NCBI GenBank assembly: GCA_045809745.1
Contig: JBJMXE010000091.1
Span: 3,039 to 67,038, forward strand
Direction: 5' to 3'
DNA from: DATFCK01 sp045809745
Lineage (GTDB): Bacteria; Verrucomicrobiota; Verrucomicrobiia; Chthoniobacterales; UBA10450
Length of the DNA stretch: 64,000 nt
Below the pieces are notes generated by a model that saw only the letters and a program-made list of their open reading frames with translations, did no database searches and was not told the DNA's origin. Shown piece after piece: positions 57,603 through 64,000 of the stretch. Position 1 is the stretch's first letter; each line of letters opens with the position of its first letter. The position numbers and the translations under genes were made by a program.

Positions 57603-60017
57603 TCACTCTTCCCGCATCAGTTCGGTCGGATCGACGGCAAGGGCTCGCAATGCCGGGATAGCGGAGGCGGCAATGCCGAGCAGCGCCATCGTTAGTACCG
57701 CCCCGATCACCACCGTAGGCTCCCGTGAATTCGCCTGATACACTATTTGTCCGAGTATCCGACCGGCGAAGAAGCCTAACAACACTCCCACCAACGATCC
57801 TGTGCCGAGAAGCATGATCGGTCTTCCGACAGCTGCCCTAATCACGTGCTTTGCGCGGGCGCCAAGTGCAACACGGATACCGAGCTCCTTCATTCTTCGA
57901 CTTACGTTGTAAGCCGCCATGCCGAAGATGCCGGTTACCGCCAGCATCGCGGCCAGCCCTCCCATGATACCCATTGCTGTTGTCGATGCGCGTGCGGGGA
58001 ATAGCGCGTTCACCCCGCTGAGCACATCCTCCCACCTCTGCACCGTGACGATCGCATTCGGCTCCAGCGAAGTCAGGGTGCGTTCAAGCGTTGGCGCGAA
58101 TTCGTTCTCCGGGCGTGGCGATCGGACGACAAACATGATTGAGCTCCGCTCGTTCTGCGCCAACGGCAGAAACACCGCCGGCTGGGCTGGCTCCAGCATG
58201 TTGTGATACTTGCCGTCCTCCACCACGCCGATCACTTCCGTTAATCGCTCGGAGACGATGAACCGCTGTCCGATCGCCGCCGCTTCGCCCCACATCTTCC
58301 GCGCGAAGGTCTGATTCACCACCGCGACGTGTGGTTTCTCGCTGTTATCATGCCAGGAGACATCGCGGCCGTTCAGGAGCCGCGTGCCGGCAGCCTCGAA
58401 GTATCCGGGCGATATGGTGAAGACATACGGCGAAAGGACAGCATTGTTCGGCGTCAACTCTGTCGTCCCAGGCGCGAATATCGGAATGCCACGCAATCCT
58501 CCGTTGAAGGGCCCCCGGCTGACCGTGCCCACCGCCGTCACGCCAGAAATGTTTCGCAGCGCGTCGATCATTGCTCGCTTTCTGTCAAGCGGCACGTCGC
58601 CCGCCACCTCAGTTAGGTCCAGGTCGGCCAGCAAGGCGCCTTGCGGTTGGAAACCTAGCGGAGCGTGCAGCATGCGCACCATCCCGCGAAGGGCGACGAA
58701 CGAGGCCATGACCAGCAGCGTGCAAAGTGCAATCTGAGCGCCTAACAACAGGTCCCGCAGGGCGAGCCGGCGCATGGGCGTGGCACCGACCGATCCGCTC
58801 TTCATCGCCTGCAACGGGCTGGTCTGCCAGACGTGCCGCGCCGGGATCAGGCCGAACAGCAGCCCGCTGGTGATAGTTAAGATCAGGGCCGCCAGGTAGA
58901 CACTGGCATCCGCACTCACTGCGGTACGGCCATACGGGGACTGCCATTGGTTCAGCAACCCTAACAGCACGCGTGCCGCCAATAGCCCCGCGGCTCCGCC
59001 GATCAGCGACACCACCATTGCCTCCGTCATGAGCTGTCGCACAACCCGCCAACGGCTCGCCCCGATGGCAACACGCAACGCGAGCTCCCTGCTCCGATCC
59101 GCCGCGCGCGCGGCAAAAAGGCTCGCCAGATTAGCGCATGCCGCAGCCAGCACCAGCAGAGCGAATCCGGTGATGCTCCAAAGAAATCCGCGAATGACGT
59201 CACCGTTGTCGGCGAAGAGGCCGGGCCGGACCAGTCGCAGCGGCATTCCCGTATCTGTCTTCGGATGCTCCAGTGCTAACTGCGCGGCGATTGTGCTGAG
59301 ATTTTCCGCAGCCTGTTCGGGCGTGACGCTGGGCTTCAGCCGTCCAAGAACCGTTAGGGCGTTCGATGTCCGGCTCTGCAGAGACTCCGGCCCGAAGTAA
59401 TTCACGATCGGAATCCAAAAGTCGGGCCACTCGAATTTGTCGGTGCCATGGAACCTCGCCGGCGCGACGCCGATTATGGTGAAGGAATCTTTGCCGAGGG
59501 TGACGGCGGTGCCGACGACGCCCGGATCTGCGTTGAAGACGCTTTGCCACAGCTGATGACTCAAGACCAAGTACGGCGCCGAACCCGTGCCATGCTCGTC
59601 CGCCTCGTCGATGAACCGTCCGACCTCCGCTGGCACACCCAACAGTTCGAAATAATTGCCGGTTACCGCGTGACCGTAGACACTTTTCACGGTGCTGCCC
59701 CAGTGCAGTCTCGCCTGACAATATCCGTAAAAGCCGGCCATGCGGCTGAAGGTGGTGTTACGCTGCCGAATGTCTTGAAACGCCGGATAGGACGTCGTCA
59801 GCAGCTTGAAACTTGTCCACGGCTGGAGCCGAAGTTGGTAAAGGTTGTCTGGATCCTTTACGTCGACGGGACGCAGCAGCACCGCATTCAGCACTCCGAA
59901 CACGACGATGTTCGCGCCAATCGCCAGCATCAAAGTGAGCACCGCTACCACAGTGAATGCCGGAGATTTCCACAAGACGCGCAGCGCATAACGAATGTCG
60001 AGCAGCAGGTCGTTCAT
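57603..60017 (-). CDS. Orphan duplicated FtsX/MacB-type permease (ADOP)
   Basis: The product has 804 residues. It opens DIRYALRVLWKSPAFTVVAVLTLMLAIGANIVVFGVLNAVLLRPV (the conserved RxLxKSPxFT start and first helix; the quoted words are split among motif positions 8-52), followed by a large periplasmic MacB_PCD domain, three FtsX helices near 270-390, then a second copy of periplasmic domain and FtsX helices to the end (MKELGIRVALGARAKHVI). This is the acidobacterial duplicated orphan permease architecture, known in Acidobacteria and Verrucomicrobia. No ATPase gene adjoins it, as is usual for the family. Substrate unknown. Confidence 0.88.
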   Translation of the reverse strand: MNDLLLDIRYALRVLWKSPAFTVVAVLTLMLAIGANIVVFGVLNAVLLRPVDVKDPDNLYQLRLQPWTSFKLLTTSYPAFQDIRQRNTTFSRMAGFYGYCQARLHWGSTVKSVYGHAVTGNYFELLGVPAEVGRFIDEADEHGTGSAPYLVLSHQLWQSVFNADPGVVGTAVTLGKDSFTIIGVAPARFHGTDKFEWPDFWIPIVNYFGPESLQSRTSNALTVLGRLKPSVTPEQAAENLSTIAAQLALEHPKTDTGMPLRLVRPGLFADNGDVIRGFLWSITGFALLVLAAACANLASLFAARAADRSRELALRVAIGASRWRVVRQLMTEAMVVSLIGGAAGLLAARVLLGLLNQWQSPYGRTAVSADASVYLAALILTITSGLLFGLIPARHVWQTSPLQAMKSGSVGATPMRRLALRDLLLGAQIALCTLLVMASFVALRGMVRMLHAPLGFQPQGALLADLDLTEVAGDVPLDRKRAMIDALRNISGVTAVGTVSRGPFNGGLRGIPIFAPGTTELTPNNAVLSPYVFTISPGYFEAAGTRLLNGRDVSWHDNSEKPHVAVVNQTFARKMWGEAAAIGQRFIVSERLTEVIGVVEDGKYHNMLEPAQPAVFLPLAQNERSSIMFVVRSPRPENEFAPTLERTLTSLEPNAIVTVQRWEDVLSGVNALFPARASTTAMGIMGGLAAMLAVTGIFGMAAYNVSRRMKELGIRVALGARAKHVIRAAVGRPIMLLGTGSLVGVLLGFFAGRILGQIVYQANSREPTVVIGAVLTMALLGIAASAIPALRALAVDPTELMREE

Positions 60018-60103
60018 GAATGAGAATCAGCGATGGCTAGTCGTAAACTGCGAATTGACGACCCTGATAGGCTCATTTGGAAATCTCAGCCGAACAAACA
60101 TTT

Positions 60104-60601
60104 ATGTCGCTCGAACAATTATCTTACCTCGCGCAAATCGTTGGCTCGGCCGGAATCATTATATCGTTCGTGTTCGTCGGTCTACAGATCAGACAGAATA
60201 CCGCTGCGCTTCAGCGTAACGAACATAATTCGACGATGCGCGAATGGACGGTGATCCGGATGGGAATTGCCGGAAACCGCGACCTTGCCGAGTTGATGAC
60301 TGCCGGACTTCGGGGCGAGAGCGTCCTGGATCCGGCCGATCAACTGCGGCTGGAAATGTTTCTGAATGAACAGACTTGGGCGGCTTTTCACATCTGGGAC
60401 AGAACGCAGCGCGGAGTTTTCCCGAAAGGCACGTTCGAGTTCTCGACTGGAAAGTACCTCGCGGATATTTTCCGAACACCGCGCGGCGAAACCTGGTGGC
60501 GAAGCGCAAAGACCACCGCTTTTCCTCCGCCGTTCGTCGCAGATGTCGATGCCGTGGTCGCGGGTGTGGCCTCGCCAATTCCGTCAATGAACGCGGACTA
60601 G
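60104..60601 (+). CDS. Membrane-anchored protein of unknown function
   Basis: The product has 165 residues. A single N-terminal membrane helix (YLAQIVGSAGIIISFVFVGLQI) is followed by the charged QNTAALQRNEHNSTMREWT and a helical domain with RMGIAGNRDLAELMTAGLRG and FLNEQTWAAFHIWDRTQRG. This order, helix, QIRQNT, then N-x-DLAELM-x-G, is recognisable from widespread uncharacterised bacterial proteins. The start at 60104 places the helix at the N-terminus; nine more codons are open upstream. It is divergent from the ADOP gene, which starts 86 bases away. Confidence 0.65.
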   Translation: MSLEQLSYLAQIVGSAGIIISFVFVGLQIRQNTAALQRNEHNSTMREWTVIRMGIAGNRDLAELMTAGLRGESVLDPADQLRLEMFLNEQTWAAFHIWDRTQRGVFPKGTFEFSTGKYLADIFRTPRGETWWRSAKTTAFPPPFVADVDAVVAGVASPIPSMNAD

Positions 60602-60676
60602 AACTTCGACAACTCTAATGGGCCGCATCGCGCATCGACGAACGTCGGGCTTCTCCCTACGTCTCATTGGTGATCG

Positions 60677-61054
60677 TTATTTGTCGTCCTGCACTTCAAC
60701 AACCATCAACTCGATAGGGTGATCGCCTGCATTTACGTCGGTATGCATGGTGTTCGGAGGATTAGCGGGTAACCAGTAAGCTTTTCCGGTCTCCCACACG
60801 TGGGTTTCGGATGCGCCGGATTGATCCACGATCTTCATCGTGCCGCCCTGGAGAGCAACGATCACGCGGCCATGGTCATGACGATGCAATGACAACGGCG
60901 CATTCGGAACAATGGTGGATTTCCAAACTTTCACATGCGCATTCTCCAATTGAGGAAGGCGCTGCGTGGCAGAGGGCGTAACGGAGGACCGCACCCCTGA
61001 GGCGGCGACGACAAGAGCAATACCAACAGAGCTAAGAGTGATCGTGCGATTCAT
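60677..61054 (-). CDS. Secreted small cupin protein
   Basis: The product has 125 residues. A signal peptide (MNRTITLSSVGIALVVAASG) precedes one cupin domain with H57-x-H59-x-H61 in SLHRHDHGRVIVALQGG and a second-strand PPNTMHTDVN with H104. The closing HPIELMVVEV is typical. The three histidines are consistent with a metal site. Periplasmic cupins of this size have no established function. It is upstream on the same strand as nothing obvious; the other cupin gene ends 58 bases before its start side, and both are minus-strand. Confidence 0.7.
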   Translation of the reverse strand: MNRTITLSSVGIALVVAASGVRSSVTPSATQRLPQLENAHVKVWKSTIVPNAPLSLHRHDHGRVIVALQGGTMKIVDQSGASETHVWETGKAYWLPANPPNTMHTDVNAGDHPIELMVVEVQDDK

Positions 61055-61111
61055 GATGTTTCCTTCGATTGTTCTCTTACGGGGATTTCCGGCAAAATTT
61101 ACCTCTGCCCT

Positions 61112-61594
61112 CTACGCCAGCTTGGCGAAACCCGCACCCAGTGACGTGATTTGGGCCAGTGCTGCGGAACCAGCAGTGGCGATTTCGAAATCCTGAAACT
61201 CGAATCCGGGAGCGACCGTGCATCCGACCAGGCTAAATGCGCCGAGCGGCCTGGCCGCCTGCCAACATCCGGCCGGGATCACGCAAACGGAACGACCATT
61301 CGAAGTACTAGTTCCGAGCACCTCGTGGCGTGGCTGGCCGTGACCGTCGATCCAGTAAAGTTCAAGTGGATCACCTTCATAAAAGTGCCAGACCTCATCG
61401 GAGGCAACCCGGTGCCAGCGGCTGTGCTGGCCTTTTCCCAGCATGAAGTAGATGGTCGTTAGCGCCGAACGCGCTGATCTCTCGTCCAATGGCTGTACTT
61501 CCCGCGAAGATCGGAAAATCTCACGAAAGTATCCTCCTTCGGGATGGGGTTGCAGATCGAGATCGCTGATCAGTTTGCTGGCGCGGTCATGCAT
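61112..61594 (-). CDS. DUF985-family cupin
   Basis: The product has 160 residues. It matches DUF985: LDLQPHPEGGYFREIFRS, TTIYFMLGKGQHSRWHRVASDEVWHFYEGDPLEL (conserved H-x2-W-H and D-E-W-H), VIPAGCWQAARPLG and LVGCTVAPGFEFQDFEI. The fold is RmlC-like and a ligand pocket is expected, but no reaction is established for the family. It is cytoplasmic (no signal). It is followed on the same strand by the secreted cupin gene 57 bases on, possibly co-transcribed. Confidence 0.88.
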   Translation of the reverse strand: MHDRASKLISDLDLQPHPEGGYFREIFRSSREVQPLDERSARSALTTIYFMLGKGQHSRWHRVASDEVWHFYEGDPLELYWIDGHGQPRHEVLGTSTSNGRSVCVIPAGCWQAARPLGAFSLVGCTVAPGFEFQDFEIATAGSAALAQITSLGAGFAKLA

Positions 61595-61732
61595 CTTCTT
61601 GTTGCACCATTAAGAAAAAACACCGGTTCACGGCTAACGTTGACAGGTTACACCTCCGCGATCGAATTCTAAACCGAGCAATCGGCCGAAATCATCAAAT
61701 CGCTGAACCATCCAGATGGTGTAGGCTCATGT

Positions 61733-62557
61733 GTGAAGTTATCCATTGCCGACAAGCGGAAAGGATTTCGGAAACTACATGAATCGGGTTGCTTTGTGTT
61801 GCCAAACCCCTGGGATATCGGCAGTGCGCGTTATCTGGCTTCGTTAGGCTTCAAAGCGATCGCCAGCACATCTGCGGGATTCGCGTTCTCCCGCGGTTTG
61901 CCTGATAACGCGGTCGGTCGCGACGCGGTGCTCGCTCATCTACGGGAACTCGTCGCGTCAACAGATCTGCCGGTAAATGCTGATTTCGAGAACGGATTTG
62001 CCGACGATCCAGAGGAGCTTGCTGAAAACGTGCGGCTGGCGATTGAGACCGGCATCGCTGGACTTTCGATTGAAGATTCCACCGGAAAATCGGCCGATCC
62101 GTTGTACACAATTGAGCATGGTACGAATCGAATTCGAACTGCCCGGCGAGCGATCGATAAGAGCGGATCGGATGTCGTTCTGGTAGGTCGCGCTGAATGT
62201 TACCTGGTGGGTACGGAGGATATATCCGAGACGACGCGCCGACTGAAAGCGTATGCCGAGGCCGGGGCCGATTGCCTTTACGCCCCTGGCATCGACAGCC
62301 TCGAACAAGTGGCCGCAATCGTGGACGCCGTGGAACCGAAACCGGTAAACGTCCTGATCAGCGGTCCCGGCAGCCTGACGATTGCAGATGTTGCGGGCGT
62401 TGGAGTGAGGCGCGTCAGTGTTGGTGGCGCGCTGGCCCGCGCCGCATGGGGAGGATTTATTCGCGCCGCGAAAGAGCTGGCGGAGCAGGGGACGTTTGGC
62501 GGGTTTGCCGGGGCGGCTGGCCACGGGGAGTTAACCAGTTTTTTTCGGAAGCAGTGA
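61733..62557 (+). CDS. Isocitrate lyase/phosphoenolpyruvate mutase family enzyme
   Basis: The product has 274 residues, a TIM barrel of the ICL/PEPM superfamily. It has LPNPWDIGSARYL, TSAGFAFSRG, the metal-binding D84 in NADFENGF, and the E114-D115 pair in LSIEDST. The 2-methylisocitrate lyase/PEP mutase loop Lys-Lys-Cys-Gly-His is absent, which places it in the short, uncharacterised branch with oxaloacetate hydrolase-like or carboxyphosphonoenolpyruvate-type members. The reaction is a C-C or C-P bond cleavage or rearrangement; the substrate is not known. Translation starts at GTG (61733). Confidence 0.82.
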   Translation: MKLSIADKRKGFRKLHESGCFVLPNPWDIGSARYLASLGFKAIASTSAGFAFSRGLPDNAVGRDAVLAHLRELVASTDLPVNADFENGFADDPEELAENVRLAIETGIAGLSIEDSTGKSADPLYTIEHGTNRIRTARRAIDKSGSDVVLVGRAECYLVGTEDISETTRRLKAYAEAGADCLYAPGIDSLEQVAAIVDAVEPKPVNVLISGPGSLTIADVAGVGVRRVSVGGALARAAWGGFIRAAKELAEQGTFGGFAGAAGHGELTSFFRKQ

Positions 62558-62575
62558 TGCGGAGACAACGATGGC

Positions 62576-62645
62576 GAGCACGAGAACGATTACGACTACG
62601 AGCACTAACGGGAGGCGATCAGGATCAGGATAGGAGGAGAGGAAT
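62576..62645 (+). repeat. Low-complexity GAT/GAG/ACG tract
   Basis: The spacer is composed largely of the triplet-like words GAG-CAC, GAT-TAC, GAC-TAC, GAT-CAG. It is related in style to 189-230 and 63236-63290. The AGGAGGAGAGG at its end also serves as the ribosome-binding site of the next gene. Confidence 0.45.
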
Positions 62646-63114
62646 ATGGCAGCGCGGAACAGTGATGTTGAATCTATCGATGCGATTATTACCGCCGCTT
62701 ATGAAGCGGTGTCTGGTAAAGCCGGCGAAAAGCGCGATTGGGATCGGTCACGCGCCTTATTCGCGCCCGGGGCGCGGCTGATCCCCACCAGCAAACAGGC
62801 GGGTGTCAACGTACCTGATAGCGAACCGCCACAGCCGCTCGACGTGGAAGGTTATATTGCGCGAGTCAGCGGATTTTTTTGAGCAGGTTGGCTTTTACGA
62901 GCAGGAAGTGGCGCGACGGACGGAGCAATTCGGCCGGATTGCTCACGTGTTCAGCACATATGATTCACGCCATGATCCTTCCGATTCGGAGCCGTTCATG
63001 CGAGGAATTAACAGCATTCAGCTGTATCACGACGGCGAGAGGTGGTGGATCATTTCGATCTACTGGCAGCAGGAGAACCGGGAGACGCCGATTCCGGAGA
63101 AGTATCTTCGGTAG
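62646..63114 (+). pseudogene. SnoaL/DUF4440-like gene broken by a one-base change in a T run
   Basis: An ATG at 62646 with a strong AGGAGG site opens a frame that stops at TGA 62880-62882, right after a run of seven T (62874-62880). The adjacent frame continues seamlessly from the run as EQVGFYEQEVARRTEQFGRI to 63114. With six T the two parts join as RVSGFFEQVGFYEQ into a protein of about 155 residues with the NTF2/SnoaL pattern (opening helix, DWDRSRALFAPGARLIP, ending GERWWIISIYWQQ). It is either a real frameshift, a phase-variable switch, or a sequencing or assembly error. Confidence 0.85.
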
Positions 63115-63306
63115 ATTCACGCAGTTAGGCCATCTCGGCTGCGCGGCCATTGTAGGGCGTCTGTGTCAGACGCCCGCCGATGAGGATGATTGCTGCGATC
63201 GGGCAGAGTCCACGATCACCAACCATGAAACGGGAGAGGATGGGGATACGATCATGATCAGGAGCAAGATCATGATTAGGATTAGGAAACAGCGGGCGGG
63301 GGCGGA
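63115..63306. repeat. Spacer with GTAG-type REP and GATC-rich tract
   Basis: At 63150-63173 lies a 24-base element with TGTAG head and stem GGCGTCTG/CAGACGCC, identical in reverse orientation to 31577-31600. At 63236-63290 is a low-complexity run of GATCATGATCAGGAGC type ending GATTAGGATTAGG. No gene is evident. Confidence 0.65.
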
Positions 63307-63999
63307 TCAATCGCCGGTGGCGGAATACAGATCCAGATACTTTATTCCCGAACCGGTGTTGAAGATTACCACGCGATCTGTCGCTGAAATCTCATCGCGC
63401 AACAGAGGCAAGGCAGCAAAACAAGCGGCACCTTCCGGAGCGACGAATAAGCCTTCTGCCGCGCCGACCTGCCGTGTTACCTCAATCATCTTGTCATCAT
63501 CGATCGCGATTGCGCCGCCGCCGGACTCGCGCAAAATCCGGAGCATTAGAAAATCGGCGACCGCTTTCGGCACTCGCAATCCCGAAGCGACGGTATGAGC
63601 GTTGGGGAATTCGGTGGCACTTGTTTCGTTAGCCTCGAATGCCCGCACAATCGGCGCGCAACCACTGGCTTGGATGGAAAACATACGTGGGCGTTTCGAT
63701 CCGATCCATCCCATTGCCTCCATCTCATCGAACGCTTTCCACATTCCGATCAGGCCGGTGCCGCCGCCCGTTGGATAAAGGATCATGTCAGGCAACTGCC
63801 AGCGCATTTGCTCGGCCAGTTCGTAGCCCAGCGTTTTCTTCCCCTCGAGACGATAAGGCTCCTTCAGAGTGGACATGTCGAACCAGCCTTCATCCGATTT
63901 GCGCCGGCCGATCTCCGCTCCGCAGTCAGTGATGAGTCCGTCGATTAACGTCACATGCGCTCCGAACTCGCGGCACTCGATGATGTTTGCCTTTGGCGT
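63307..63999 (-). CDS. Threonine synthase (C-terminal part, runs off the window)
   Basis: The frame is open to the right edge and stops at 63307, giving about 231 residues of the C-terminal part of a PLP-dependent threonine synthase. It contains TPKANIIECREFGAHVTLIDG, YPTGGGTGLIGMWKAF (the glycine loop that binds the PLP phosphate), and the C-terminal VVIFNTGSGIKY. It converts O-phosphohomoserine to threonine. A GTG at 63952-63954 is internal, not the start: the residues before it also fit the family. The lysine that binds PLP must lie outside the window. Confidence 0.88.
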   Translation of the reverse strand, partial: TPKANIIECREFGAHVTLIDGLITDCGAEIGRRKSDEGWFDMSTLKEPYRLEGKKTLGYELAEQMRWQLPDMILYPTGGGTGLIGMWKAFDEMEAMGWIGSKRPRMFSIQASGCAPIVRAFEANETSATEFPNAHTVASGLRVPKAVADFLMLRILRESGGGAIAIDDDKMIEVTRQVGAAEGLFVAPEGAACFAALPLLRDEISATDRVVIFNTGSGIKYLDLYSATGD

Positions 64000-64000
64000 G

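Overview
The window reads as chromosomal DNA of a moderately GC-rich, Gram-negative, didermic heterotroph. My best placement is Verrucomicrobiota, of the soil Chthoniobacterales/Spartobacteria type (inference). Reasons: several secreted proteins end in an Asp-rich calcium-type segment followed by a domain closing on FFRLSL, QYRLRV or FYRIL; a class III cyclase is fused to TolB-like and TPR domains; there is an orphan duplicated FtsX/MacB permease (ADOP type); secreted BNR propellers, beta-helix proteins and an OprB porin are abundant; and intergenic spacers carry many REP-like palindromes. I found no phage, plasmid, CRISPR array, rRNA or convincing tRNA.

Layout. 0-3.4 kb: gene tail and terminator, then an RmlC-like cupin/GT2 glycosyltransferase pair and a nitronate monooxygenase. 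3.4-9.8 kb: cyclase-TolB-TPR protein, ABC-F ATPase, small secreted proteins, a SnoaL-like protein. 9.9-14.3 kb: methyltransferase, a repeat-rich spacer holding a 34-residue membrane protein, an exported TAP-like hydrolase, a secreted hypothetical. 14.4-17.6 kb: ECF sigma/anti-sigma pair facing a Tat metallophosphoesterase, a four-helix membrane protein and a cytochrome c, with a perfect 13-bp inverted repeat of ECF-type -35 elements between them. 17.7-25.3 kb: secreted proteins and a zinc-ribbon/membrane-anchored pullulanase. 25.4-29.7 kb: sugar-uptake operon (OprB porin, FHS permease, ManC-like cupin, PfkB kinase). 29.9-43.8 kb: barrel protein, DUF892, LysE, beta-helix protein, GH28-like enzyme, lipocalin-like protein, amidohydrolase, BNR protein. 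43.9-49 kb: DDAH, FMN 2-hydroxyacid oxidase, membrane phosphoesterase, secreted hypothetical, DUF2277, SurE. 49.2-52.7 kb: TetR-EmrA-EmrB efflux operon with a clear operator. 52.7-64 kb: tandem repeat, SDR, methyltransferase with two small membrane proteins, DUF885 peptidase, ADOP permease, cupins, ICL/PEPM enzyme, a frameshifted SnoaL-like gene, partial threonine synthase.

The strongest signals beyond ordinary annotation are: the mirrored ECF promoter controlling an uncharacterised export/electron-transfer module; a 7-mer, GTTAGGC, found at least 42 times by eye on both strands and mostly inside genes (about 8 expected by chance); several REP families sharing a GTAG head with unrelated stems; and a pullulanase fused to a cytoplasmic zinc ribbon through a transmembrane helix.
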